A program made the translations under genes and the position numbers. The notes under the pieces are model-generated. The model worked only from the letters and a program-made list of their open reading frames with translations, searched no databases and was not told the DNA's origin. From the NCBI GenBank assembly GCA_947683625.1, contig CANTUR010000285.1:2043501-2107500 (forward strand): a stretch of DNA of 64,000 bases, written 5' to 3'. Source of the stretch: Mallotus nudiflorus. Taxonomy: Eukaryota > Streptophyta > Magnoliopsida > Malpighiales > Euphorbiaceae. Numbering within the stretch: position 1 is the first letter of the stretch; each line of letters starts with the position of its first letter. This document shows, piece after piece, positions 23,374 through 35,176 of this stretch.

Positions 23374-25486
23374 TCTAAATGGATTAAGTGGACATATTTG
23401 GATTAAGTGAGCCTGTATGGCTAGAGTGTTGTCTAACACTGTTTTTCGAGGTTGCGATATTCTAGGGTTCTATGTGATCCTTCATAAAAGATGATTTTCA
23501 ATAAAATACATATAAAATGATTTTATTGCATCTATGTGTAATTGCCTGTATATATATAATAGATATATACTGTTGACTGTATGCATTGTCATTTAGTGTG
23601 TATGTATATATATTATAGTAATTCACTCAGTGAGGTCTGACTCCCCTCTGTTGACAATTTTTCAGGAGAGTCAACATCTTCAGACCTCAGTAGCAGGCCT
23701 GTACGCCGGATTTCTTCTGCCCCAGCTTCTTTGTGTAAACTGCTTACTTGAGTCTTATTTTTATAATCTAGACACTGCAGTAGTTGTAAATTAAATCGTG
23801 GGATTTTATGTATTTTTATTTATGTGAGATATTGTATTATATTTGAAACTGGATTTGTATTCAAAGATTTATATATATGAGATGAGATTTGATTTAAATC
23901 CAGTTGGTAAAAAATGATATTGTGATATTTATGATTTTTATTTCCGCTGCATTATATATTGTTGTTACTATTATTGCATGTTTATTTTATTTTTTTTAGG
24001 CTTGCTACGGGTTCCGGATTCGAAAGAATTCCCGTTCCCTAGCGCCGGTCATGGCCCCTGTTTTGGGTCGTGACATTAAGTTAGATTTATTCTAATTTCG
24101 TGTTAATATTTTATTTGTTTAGTTGCTCCGAGACTGACACCTAGTGGACCAGGCCCGTTGGACCCATCTCGTGGAGCGCACAACTGTGAGTGTTATTTTA
24201 TATATACGTGTATTTAGGTTGCATGTTTTTAGAGATGTATGTTTTAATTGTATGAATTATGCATAAATGATTTAATAAACGCTTAAGTATATTTTAGGTA
24301 TACTTTTAGTATAGTTTTGATATATCTTGAATTAAATGCATGTTTTACCTTTAATTTATACCTAAGTTGTTTTTAAGTATATATATGGTTTATTTTATAA
24401 TTGAACTGATTTGTTTGACATATATATACTCGAAATATACTTGGTTTATTTTTTGTATATTTCTAGTATATATATGGATTATATTGCCATTTAAATTAAT
24501 GTCATGCATAATTTATTTTACAAATGTATGAGTTTATTTTAAATGAAGGATATCAATAGAACGTGCTACCTAGTGGGCAACACTAGGATCGAGTACGTAT
24601 CGATACGACGATAGATTGTAGGTTGAATTACTAACCTATTTATGGATTCTAACTGAATTGATTTAATATGAGATGTGATTTAAGAGTGTGATTGTTGGAG
24701 CTCGGTTGACTAAGTGTCTCGAGGCCAATCATATTGATAGTCAAATTGCTGGAGCTCGGTTGACTTAGTGTCTCGGTACCAGTCTACTATCTAAATGGAA
24801 CAAGTGAATTTATTTGGAATAAGTGAGCCTGTATGGCTAGAGTGTTGTCTAACACTATTTGAGGTTGTGATCATTTAGGGTTCTATTTGATCCTTCATAA
24901 ACTAATATTTTTCAGTATTATATAAAGTGATTTCAGCATCTATGTGTATTTGCCTCTATATATATTTATTATATATGTTTTGTTGAGTGTTTTCATTTGT
25001 CATTTAGTTATGCGTGTATATATATTATAACAACTCACTCAGTGAGGTCTGACTCCTCTCTGTTGATATTTTTCAAGAGAGTCTTCATCCTCAGACCTCT
25101 GTAACAGGCCTATACGCCAGATTTCTTCCACTCCGGCCTTATTATGTTAACTGCTTACTTGAGTTTATTTTGTATTCTAGACACTACAATAGTTGTGGTA
25201 GTAAGTTGTATTTATAATTATATACGTATGAGATTTTAAATTCAAAGTGCTACTCTGAAAGATTTGTACTTAAAAGATTTCTATTTATATATGAGATGTG
25301 ATTTATATTATTAAAGGAAGTGAGAAATTATTATTTTACTTTGAGATTTAATTTCTGCTACATAATATTTTATTCATTTTATTATATTGCTTGCTTTTAT
25401 TTTTAAGGCTTGCTATGGGTTCCGGATTCGAAAGAATTCCCATTCCCTAGCGCCGGTCATGACTCCCTATTTTGGGTCGTGACAAA

Positions 25487-25500
25487 GTTAGTATCAGAGC
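25487..25500 (+). other. Primer-binding site of element A
   Basis: Two bases after the LTR end the sequence reads ttagtatcagagc, one change from TTGGTATCAGAGC. That is the usual plant primer-binding site complementary to the 3' end of initiator tRNA-Met. Confidence 0.75.
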
Positions 25501-25682
25501 GGAGTTCTGTATCAGGGCCTTAGTTGTGTGAGTTGTAGCCCTAGTTTTCAGTGTTGTGTTTTTCTTTTGAAACTACTGCAGTGAATTAGGTTCGAGTATG
25601 TCTTAATGAGTATTCCTTGATTTAGTTTTCTGCATTATTCTTCATTGTCTGTTTTATTTGAATCCTTCTGTTTGTCTTTTCA

Positions 25683-26387
25683 GAATGAGGAGGCGAACGT
25701 GTGTCGCTCCACTGGTCGTAGAGGCCGAGGATGATGAGTCCTTCCAGGATGAGGTTTTACCTCCTGAGCCGCCAATTAGACATAGAGGTCGTGGCAGAGG
25801 TAGACCTTGAGGAGCGGTAGGTTGCCATAAACAGAGAGAGATACAAGATGAGGAGCCTGTAGAGCCAGAGTACGAGGATGTTCCTATATGTCCAGTAGTT
25901 CAGCCTGTTCAACCTGCCTATCAATAAGGTATGTCTGACCCTTAGGTAGCTCTATTCTATGCCAGAGTTGGCAGGATCGCTTTTGATAGGACTTCCAACC
26001 CTCTAGACTTTCTGCATGCAATTGAGACTAGGACTCGGACTGCTCATACCGAGTACCAGCAGATTATGATAGTCGAGCTTTCTATTGAGGGACCAGCCCT
26101 GGACTAGTTTATTCAAATGATTTGGCCATATATGATAATGATGACCTAGGCTCAGTTTAGAGAGTGATTCATGAGGAGATTTTACCCAGAGCCACTTTAC
26201 ATGAGTTATCAACTCCAGTTGACCAGTATTTCTCACAGTGACAAATCTATTGAGGATTACACTTGAGGGTTCCTTCAGCTTAGTAGATATGCAGAGGATC
26301 TGATGTGAGACCAGTACTTCGTAGTCACCACATACATCACTAGATCTGATGTGAGACCAGTACTTCGCAGTCACCACATACATCACC
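25683..26387 (+). pseudogene. gag: gag of element A, truncated
   Basis: The ATG at 25,684 starts a basic N-terminal region (MRRRTCVAP, then RHRGRGRGR-like). The capsid core follows with FYARVGRIAFDRTSNPLDF, parallel to element T at 18,500. Stops occur early (about 25,810 and 25,926). The end carries a 46-bp tandem duplication (26,297-26,342 and 26,343-26,388) and then breaks straight into 3' LTR sequence. Confidence 0.75.
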
Positions 26388-26388
26388 A
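26297..26388 (+). repeat. 46-bp tandem duplication at a deletion breakpoint
   Basis: gatctgatgtgagaccagta is repeated with period 46 and only two changes over the unit. It ends exactly where the 3' LTR remnant begins, which ties the duplication to the rearrangement that deleted the internal region. Confidence 0.85.
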
Positions 26389-26626
26389 GTGCTACTCTGA
26401 AAGATTTGTACTTAAAAGATTTCTATTTATATATGAGATGTGATTTATAGTATTAAAGGAAGTGAGAAATTATTATTTTACTTTGAGATTTAATTTTTGT
26501 TACATAATATTTTATTCATTTTATTATTTTTCATGCTTTTATTTTTAAGGCTTGCTACGAGTACCAAATTTAAAAGAATTCCCATTCCCTAGCGCTGGTT
26601 ATGACCCCTTGTTTTGGGTTGTGATA
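26388..26626 (+). mobile_element. 3' LTR remnant of element A
   Basis: 239 bp match the end of the 5' LTR (25,246-25,484) almost base for base, from gtgctactctgaaag to the terminus, here gtgata instead of gtgaca. Followed by target duplicate GTTAT. Confidence 0.9.
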
Positions 26627-26631
26627 GTTAT

Positions 26632-27500
26632 TTCTGATTGTTATCAGTTGGGAGTTGTCCAAGTATAAGGATCTCAGAGCACCAAATACACCATATTTCA
26701 TATTGGCTCTAGTAGTCGGTATAAAGGATCTTATCAACAGGGTTAGGGACCTCATTAGAGAGTCCACAGGAGCAGTAGACATGGCCGTAATGGACTATAT
26801 AGACTAGTTAAATTTGATTTAGGTGCTATCAACAGTAGCAGTGGCCAAAGTTCTGGTTATTGCAGCACAGGATCAACAACTATGTTTGTCAGACATACGG
26901 TAGAGTCCATCAATGACTGTGCTACATAGCTCCTAAAGCATGTTTTAGATGTGGACAAACCAGGCACTTTGCTAAAGCGTGTCCTTATTCTAGTTATCAG
27001 TAGCAGTTTTCACAGTAGTCTATTGTCAGTGCAGCTCCAACTCTCTATCAGTTGCCTTTAACTTAATATCTGAGTACATCACAATTTGTAGCCCAGCAGG
27101 GGTATGGCAGAGGTGGCAGAGGTAGTGCCAAAGGTTTTGATCAGGCTTCCACCAGCTAGCAGGGAGGCTAAGGATAGGCCAAAGTCTTCACCCTCACACA
27201 ACAAGATGCTCAGGCATCCAACATCATTATTATAGGTATACTTCCAATTTGTTACTTTATTGTTAAAGTCTTGATTGATCCAGGTGCCACGCATTCTTTC
27301 ATGTCCCCTATTTTTAATTCGAAGTCATATTGGCAAGCTTTGAGGATGACTTTTCCTTTATTTATTGCCACTCCTCTAAGTGACTCATTAGACATTGACA
27401 TTGTTCTTTCTGAATGTCCAGTGTTAGTGGAAGGCAAAGAATTGTCAGTGGAATTAGTGTTGTTGGATGTGATTCTTAATATGGATTGACTATTTCAACA
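26632..27500 (+). pseudogene. gag C-terminus and protease of element T
   Basis: gag resumes in the frame left at 19,002. A CCHC zinc knuckle CFRCGQTRHFAKAC lies at about 26,945-26,986, followed by a Gln/Gly-rich linker. The protease active site is LIDPGATHSF at 27,271-27,300, the PGAT version used by many Del-like elements in place of SGAT. Stops separate knuckle from protease (about 27,001-27,180), and 27,487 (TGA) ends the protease segment. Confidence 0.8.
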
Positions 27501-27531
27501 CTATACCATAGTTGATTGTCGGAGTAAAAAG

Positions 27532-28713
27532 GTGATTTTCAAAATTCTGAATGATGAAAAATTTAAGTTTGTGGGTGATAAGAGTTTTGCACCTCAAAAT
27601 TTTTTCTCCACTATCATAACTAGGAAGATGCTGAGGAAATGTTATCATGGATATTTGGTATTAGTTAGGGATACTACAATGGAGAAGGCATTTATCTCAA
27701 ATGTTCCAGTAGCTTGTGAGTTTCCAAATATCTTTCCTTATGAGTTGCCAAGTTTACCACCTTATAGAGAGATCAAACTCTGTATAAATGTAGTCCTGGA
27801 CACAACTTCTATTTCAATGTCACCCTATAGAATGACTTCTACAGAGTTGAAGGAGTTAAAAGAGCAGTTGTAAGATTTATTGGATAAGGGTTTCATTAGA
27901 CCTAGTGTTTCTCCTTATGGTGCACCAGTCCTATTTGTGAAGAAGAAGGATGGTACAATGAGACTCTGCATTAATTACAGAGAGCTAAATAAGGTGATAA
28001 TTAAAAATAAGTATCCTCTTCTAAGGATAGATGATTTGTTTGATCAACTTCAGGGTGCACAATTTTTTTTCAAGATTAACTTAAGGTTAGGTTATCATTA
28101 GTTGTGGATTAATGAAGTTGATGTTCCTAAAATAACATTCTGTACCAGATATGGTCACTAAGAGTTTTTAGTGATATCCTTAGGGTTAATTAATGTACCA
28201 GCTACTTTCATGGATCTGATGAACATGGTGTTCAGACCATTTGTGGATCAGTTTATATTAGTCTTCATTGATGATATATTGGTGTATTCAAAGAGTATAG
28301 AGGAGCACATATATCACTTGAGGACAGTATTACAAACACTAAGAGAATATCAGCTTTATCCTATATTCTCAAAGTGTGATTTCTGGATGGAGAGTGTTGT
28401 ATTCCTTGGACATGTAGTGTCTAAAGATAGTATTCAGGTTGATCTATAAAAGATTGAAGTAGTGTCTGAATCAGTCTCTGAGATTTGAAGTTTTTTGGGT
28501 TTGATTGGGTACTATAGGAAATTTATACAAGATTTCTTGGGAATTGTAGCACCTATGACTCACCTAACTCAGAATGTTGTGAAGTTTGTTTGGTTAGATG
28601 CTTGTGAAAATAGTTTTCAATTGCTGAAGAAGAAGTTGACCACAACTCCAGTTCTAATTTTTCCAATACGAAAAGTTCATTTATTTATTGCAATGCTTTT
28701 AAAGTCGGCCTAG
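27532..28713 (+). pseudogene. Reverse transcriptase of element T
   Basis: The pro-RT connection is at 27,700-27,870 (FPNIFPYELPSLPPYREI). The palm has LFVKKKDGTMRLCINYRELN (about 27,937), motif A as FKINLRLGYH (about 28,069) and motif C as FIDDILVYSKS (28,264). In the family motif A is KIDLRSGYH; the Asp is Asn here, so the site is dead. The stop after GYH replaces the family Gln (CAG to TAG), and further stops occur at about 28,160 and 28,448. The thumb ends around 28,700. Confidence 0.85.
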
Positions 28714-29195
28714 GTTATGTGTTGATACAGAATGGTAGGGTGATAGCTTATGCTTTAAGGCAGTTAAAGAAGCATGAATAGAATTATCCTACTCATGACC
28801 TAGAGATGGTTGCACTGATCTTTGATCTTAAGATTTGGAAACATTTTTTGTATGGAGTAACTTGTGAGATTTTCACAAATCATAAGAGCATGAAGTACAT
28901 TTTTCAACAAAGAGATATGAACTTGAGGCAAAGAAGATGGTTGGAATTGCTGAAGAATTATGATTGTGATATCCTATACCATCCATGCAAGGCTAATGTG
29001 ATAGCAGATACCTTGAATAAGAAGTCCTCTAGTAATTTTGCTCACATTAGTATGGAGAAAAGACTTTTGATCCAAGAGTTGCACCAGTTAATGGATCAAG
29101 GTTTGATGATGAAGATAAGAAGATCAGGAGGATTATTAGCTCAATTCAAAGTCAGATTAGTGTTGAGAGATAGGATTAAGGCAGCTCAATGCTGA
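28700..29195 (+). pseudogene. RNase H region of element T
   Basis: Near 28,880 the frame reads TNHKSMKYIFQQRDMNLRQR, then RWLELLKNYDCDI, then YHPCKANVIADTLNKK. These are the hallmark end of gypsy RNase H. The family has TDHKSL at the start; Asp to Asn again. The first half (28,715-28,800) has several stops and a frameshift. Confidence 0.8.
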
Positions 29196-29204
29196 GATCC
29201 TATT

Positions 29205-30421
29205 TTGGTAGAGCTTAAGGAGAATATTCATGAAGGAAAGTTCATTGATTTTACACTTGATGATGAAGGTGTTTTGTGGATTAGTGGCAGATTATACATT
29301 CCTGATGTGGATAATTTAAGAGAAGAGATCCTTGAAGAAGTGCATTCTGCAACTTATAGTGTACATCCATGTGTTACTAAGATGTACCACAACATTAAGG
29401 ATTTGTACTAGTGGGATGGACTAAAGAAGGATGTAGCTAATTTTATTTTTAAGTGCTTGACTTGTCAACAGGTGAAAGTTGAACATCATAAGCCTTTTAG
29501 GAAGCTTCAGCCTCTTCCTATTCCTGAGTGGAAATGAGAAAGAATTGTTATAGATTTTGTGACAGGGTTACCTTGTTCAAAGGATGGATACGATTCCATC
29601 TAAGTGATTATGGACAGATTAACCAAATTAGCTCACTTATTGCCAGCTAAAGCCACTTATTTTATAGCCAAGTTGGCTAAGCTGTATGTTAAGCATATTG
29701 TGTGCCTTCATGGAGTGACTATTTCCATTGTCTCTAATAGAGGTTTAGTGTTTACCTCTTGATTTTGACAAAAGTTGCAAGAAGTAATGGGCACCAGGCT
29801 TGATTTCAGTACTACTTTTCACCCTCAGATAGATGATCAATCTGAGAGGACGATCCAGACACTTAAAAACATATTGAGAATGTGTGTTATGGATCTTAGA
29901 GGTAGTTAGGATAATCATCTACCATTGGTAGAGTTTGCTTACAAAAGTAACTACCATAGCATTATTGAAATGGCACCGTATAAAGCTCTATATAGAAGGA
30001 AGTATGGATCCCCTTTATGTTAGGATGAGATTAGATAAAGAGATTTTAATGGACCTAAGATTATCCAGGATGCAGTTGAGAAGGTTGCTTTGATCATAAA
30101 AAGATTGGAAACCACAGCTAGCAGACAAAAGAGCTATGTGGATCCAAAGCGCAAAGATGTGGAGTTTTAGGTTGGAGACTATGTATTTTTTAAGGTGTCA
30201 TCGATGAAGGGTATGATGAGATTTGGCAAGAAAAGGAAATTATCACCGCGATACATTGAACCTTTTGAGATTTTAGAGAGAGTAGGGATGATTACATATC
30301 GGTTAGCTTTGCCTCTGAATTTGTCTCAAATGCATATAGTGTTCCATGTCTCAATGTTAAGGAAGTACCATTTAGACCCTTCGCACATGTTATAACCCCA
30401 AAGTGTGGAATTCAATGAAGA
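29205..30421 (+). pseudogene. Integrase of element T
   Basis: The HHCC module runs about 29,340-29,475 (EEVHSATYSVHP through FKCLTCQQVK). The core has IDFVTGLPCSKDGYDSI (about 29,554), IVSNRGLVFTS (about 29,728, where the family has SDRD, so the second catalytic Asp is lost) and QSERTIQTLKNILRMCV (Glu kept, about 29,840). The C-terminal GPY/F-like module has FGKKRKLSPRYIEPFEIL (about 30,222) and HVSMLRKYHLDPSHML (to 30,391). LTR D interrupts after NED at 30,421. Many stops fall at Trp or Gln positions. Confidence 0.85.
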
Positions 30422-30757
30422 TGTCATAACCCAAACTGAGAGTCATGATCGACACTAGGGAATGAGAATTCTTTCGAATCCAGAACCTGTAGCAAGCCTT
30501 AAAATAAAAAAAAATAAAAATATGCCTGAATTAAAATTTTAATCGATATAAAATAAAAACTCAAATCTCATTTCATAAAATAAAAATATTCATACAATAT
30601 TCATAGACAAGTCTCAAAACCAAAATATCATACTACTGATACAATATACTACTACTGTAGTTTTCTAGAGTACAATAAAAGTTCAGATAAATAAATTACA
30701 TAGTCTAGCCAGGGTTGAAGAAGACTGGCATAAAGTACTACTGGTGAGGTCTGAAGG

Positions 30758-33700
30758 TGTCACGACCCAAAACAAGGGCCATGACCGGCGCTAGGGAACG
30801 GGAATTCTTTCGAATCCGGAACCCATAGCAAGCCTAAAAATAAAATAAATCATGCAATAATATCAATAACAATATAATATGCAGCGGAAATAAAAATCAT
30901 AATATCATAATATTATTCACATCAACTGGATTTAAATCAAAATCTCATCTCATAGATACATAATCTCTTTAATACAAATCCAGTTTCAATATAATACATC
31001 TCTTTAAAATAAAATACATGAAATCCAATATTTTAATTTACAACTACTGCAGTGTCTAGATAAAATAAATAAGACTCAAGTAAATAATTTACATAAAGAA
31101 GCCGGGGCGGAAGAAATCCGGCTTATCGACCTGCTACTGAGGTCTGAAGAAGTTGACTCTCCTGAAAAATAGTCAACGGAGGGGAGTCAGACCTCACTGA
31201 GTGAATTACTATAATATATATACATACACTCTAAATGACAATGCATACAGTCAATAATACATGTCTAATATGTATATATACAGGCAATTCATACAGATGC
31301 AGAAAAATCATTTTTATATATTTTATTGAAAAATCCCAGTTTATGAAGGATCACATAGAACCCTAGAATATCGCAACCTCAGAAATAGTGCTAAACAACA
31401 CTCTAGCCATACAGGCTCACTTAGTCCAAATATATCCACTTAATCCATTTAGACAGTAGATTGGCCCCGAGACACTAAGTCAACCGAGCTCCAGTAGTCT
31501 GACTGCCAATGTGATTGGCCCCGAGACACTTGGTCAACCGAGCTTCAGCAATCACACCCACAAACCACATCTCACACATCAAATAATCATATTCCATCAT
31601 TATCCACAAATGGTTAGTAATATAGCCTAAAGCTATAGGCGTACCGGTACGTACTCGGTCCTAGTGCTGCCCACTAGGTAGCACGTTTTATTGATATCCT
31701 TCATCATTAAATATAAAACATTCATTCACAAATAAATGATGCATGAATTTAAATAAAATAACAATATAAACCATATATATACCGAAAATATACCAAACGT
31801 AAACCAGGTATATTTCGAGCATATATACGTCAAATAAATCCAATCAAATCATAAATTAAACTAAAAATATATTTAAAAACATTTTAAATATATTTTATTA
31901 ATAAAACATGTATATAATTTATTATATACCAAAAATAAACCAAAAATATACTTAATATAAACTTAAGAAATAATCAAATTATTTATGCATATTTAATCAA
32001 CATAAAACATGCATTTCTAAATCATGCATCCTAAGCATATATATATAGTATAGTAACTCACCTAATGCGCTCCACGAGACAGATCCGACGGGCCTGGTCC
32101 ACTAGCCCTCGGTCTCGGCGCAACTAAACAAGCAATAAATAACCGACATTAGAATAAACCTAACAGAAATCCTAGAATTCAATCTAGAGTATTTAAATAT
32201 GGAAACAGAATTAGGGTTCGACTGGATATCACGTTTTACGAGAATTCTACCGAAAATTCGGCAGAACCTCCCCTGTAAAACGGACATCTCTCTACTCAAA
32301 AGAGTAGAGCCGACCCTGCAAAGAAACACACTTCGAAATACAAGCTCAACAAAAATCCACAACCCCTCGGTCGGACTCCAGACTACAATCTGTCGACCGG
32401 GGTCCACAATCACAGAACAATTCCAGATATACCAAAAATATCCTTAAATTACAGAAATACATTTTATAAGTGGAAATTACATAATTAACCTTGAAACACT
32501 ATAAAAACCGATTAAAACTCATTTTATTAGAAAAATCGTATATTATATATATAATTGAAAATAATTCACGAAAAATAGTTTTAATTAGTTAAAAATACTA
32601 AATAATTTGTAGAAATCATTTTTATACCTTAAATAAATATTAAAACCAATTAAATTACATTTTTAGACAATTTAGGGTAAAATTACCAAAATACCCCTAT
32701 ATATATAAATATACTTAAATTACTTCAAAAATTCACCAAAAATTATACAATTATCCAAAATTAATTTTATCAACATATTTATCAATAATATCAATAATTA
32801 AACTCAATTAACCAATTAAATTCAAATAAAAACACAATTAACCCTAATTTCTCAAAATCACATAAACTTCAATAATTCAAAATAAATACTTAGAAATTCA
32901 TAAAAATTCCAAATAAATTCCTATAATTCATTTCATCACCTAATTCAACCATAAACTCCAATTTCATAATTTAAATAATTAATTTCAGAAAATTAGAAAA
33001 TAATATTAAAATATTCAAAAATACCCAAAAATCCAAACAATCTCCAAAAATTCTACAAAAATTCATACATGTATATTGAACTACTAGGAACAACATTTGT
33101 GAAGGAAGTTTTCATGAATCATCCAATTCGAAGCTCAAAAAAATCAAAAACCCTAATAGGCCGAAATTGAAAATTCAAAACCTAAGCAATTCTAGACCAT
33201 TTTAGCTCAAACCAAAGCTAGAATCACACTTACCGGACCTCAAGGAGAAGAAAGAGACCGGCGGTGTCGAAAACGGTGGCCGGAGGAGGGAGAAACGGCG
33301 AAGGGAAAATTTCAGCCAAAAGAGAAAGAATGAAGCTGCCGGCACCGGGGAAAGGAGCTGGAGGCGGCGGAGGACGGCTGGGAACGACGGTGGCAAGCCG
33401 GGAGGCACACCGACGGTAGGTGGCCGGAGTTGCAGACGGTGAGGGATGGTGGTCGGGCGTCGGGCGCGGGAGGAAAGAAGAAGAAGAAGAAGAAAAAGGA
33501 AAAGAAAGAAAAAGGAAAGAAAAAGAAAAAGAAAAAGAAAAAGGAAAAAAAAAAAAGAAAAAGAAAAAATAAAATAATTAATATTAATTAAATAATAATA
33601 ATAAAAAAAATAAAATTTAATAATTTAATAATAAATAAAATAATTAAATAATAATAAATAAATAAATAATACAATATTAGGGTTTTATGTATTAAACCCT

Positions 33701-33998
33701 AATTAAATAAATATACACACACGTAGGCTTTATTTAGTATTTAAAAATACGTATGAGTACATGCAAGTCCGAAAATATATTTAAAATAATTAATATTACA
33801 TTGTTTACGTGAAAATTTCCCCGAAAATACAAGTCCTGGGAAAATTTTACGTAAAACACTGAAAATAATACACAGTAATTAAAATAGATTTTAAATACAT
33901 ATCAACTCAATAAAATATCATAATATATATACAAAATTATTGACACTGCATATCCCGGTACAGTGTAAAAATATTTTAAAAAAACACGGGATATTACA
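30758..33998 (-). mobile_element. Solo LTR C (inverted), 3,241 bp
   Basis: tgtcacgaccc...cgggatattaca with GAAGG at 30,753-30,757 and 33,999-34,003. It is inserted in LTR D and close in sequence to B, E, G and H. It contains a purine microsatellite (33,475-33,570), hairpin (32,290-32,309), palindrome cgtaccggtacg (31,640-31,651) and minus-strand GTAAGT at 33,233. Confidence 0.9.
33475..33570. repeat. Purine-rich (GAA/GAAAAA)n tract in LTR C
   Basis: About 95 bases with only A and G. Equivalent tracts are at 37,870-37,945 (LTR E) and, as pyrimidines, 48,121-48,215 (LTR H). Confidence 0.85.
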
Positions 33999-35176
33999 GA
34001 AGGAGATGAAGATCCTATAAAAAAATATTGAGGGGAGTCAAACCTTATTAAGTGAATTATTATAATATATATACATGCAACCTAAATCTATATATATTCA
34101 AGCATCAATATAATATATATATATATATATATATATAAACACATTTCACACAGATGCTGAAATTCATTTTTTATATATAATAAAAGCATAAAATTATTTT
34201 AGTTGAAGGACCAAAGCAGAACCCTAATAGTTTGCAATCTCGATCATAATAATCAATAACCTACAAGCTTATCCAAAACTCTAAGTATTCATTTATCCAA
34301 CTTAAGGTAATAAACTCGCCTCGAGTACACTAGGTCAATCGAGCTTCTGCAATCTCATTACTGGTATGATTGGCCCCGAGTACACTCAATCAACCAAGGA
34401 TCCACAGTCAGCCTATCCAATAACCAACATCTCAATAAAAATTATCACATTCTCAACCTAATTCTACTGAACTGTCGCGCAACAATCCTAGCGTAGCCCA
34501 CTAGGTAGCACGTTTTACTGCTATCCTTCAAATCATTCTTATAATTATTAAAAATAATAAAATGAATGATATAAACATGATAGCATTCATTTAAAGAGGA
34601 ATATACCAATTATAAACCAAAATTATACTGAAAATATACTAAATGTATACTAAACATATACCATATATATATGCCACAAATATACCCAAATAAACCATGA
34701 ATATACTAAAAAATATACTAGATATATATATTGAAAATTACAACATGCATAAATATTTCATATATATCAAAATCTACCAAAAATATAATAAATCATTTAA
34801 TGACATAAATCATGTTTAAACATATAATGAAAATGTGAAAATTTTTATTCATGCATCCTACATGCAATGCATATATAGAATAATAACTTACAAGTTTGCG
34901 CTCCTCGAGACTAACTTAACGGGTCTGGTTCAATAGACCTCGGTCTCGACATAATTAGAAAAATAAATAATAAAATCAGAATAAATTCCTAATGTATGCT
35001 TCTAAGAATTCTAAAAAATACCTGATGTAAGAATTAAAACTCAATTAAAAACCAAAGACTCATAATCGACCTGATGTCATATTTTACGAGAATTCTACCA
35101 AAAAATTGACAGAATCTTCTCTGTAAAACAAACATCTCTCTACTGAAAGGTAAATCCGATCCTGCAAGAAAACGCA

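Larger units (their letters stand above)
20822..24075 (+). mobile_element. Solo LTR B, 3,254 bp
   Basis: TGTAATATCCC...GGGTCGTGACA is flanked by TTAAG at 20,817-20,821 and 24,076-24,080. The target is the same LTR family (LTR A). No internal domain is present, so it is a solo LTR left by recombination between two LTRs. Internal landmarks: GC-rich block 21,335-21,590, GTGAGT at 21,585, hairpin 22,511-22,532, palindrome cgtaccggtacg at 23,175-23,186, and a 54-bp repeat from 23,281. Confidence 0.9.
19003..25484 (+). mobile_element. 5' LTR of element A, split by LTR B
   Basis: The LTR starts TGTAATAACCC and ends GGGTCGTGACA. Without the 20,822-24,075 insert and one target copy it is 3,223 bp. 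Its second half (24,081-25,484) parallels 22,650-24,075 of LTR B closely. It contains a (TA)n run at about 19,286-19,323, a weak version of the family hairpin near 20,680 and the 54-bp internal repeat near 24,700-24,790. Confidence 0.85.
19003..26626 (+). mobile_element. Element A: internally deleted Tekay-like retrotransposon
   Basis: 5' LTR (19,003-25,484 with LTR B nested in it), primer-binding site (25,487), gag start (25,683), then a direct jump at 26,388 into the last 239 bp of a 3' LTR ending at 26,626. Flanking target duplication GTTAT at 18,998-19,002 and 26,627-26,631 proves both ends. Everything from mid-gag to most of the 3' LTR is missing, so A is a non-autonomous deletion derivative. 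Confidence 0.85.

Noticed and set aside
33202..33408. Proline/serine-rich open frames in the GC-rich blocks of LTRs (also 19,369-19,696, 21,335-21,554, 37,570-37,809, 52,399-52,809)
   Set aside because: They arise from a short GC-rich LTR segment, differ in frame and length between copies of the same LTR, and show no conserved protein.
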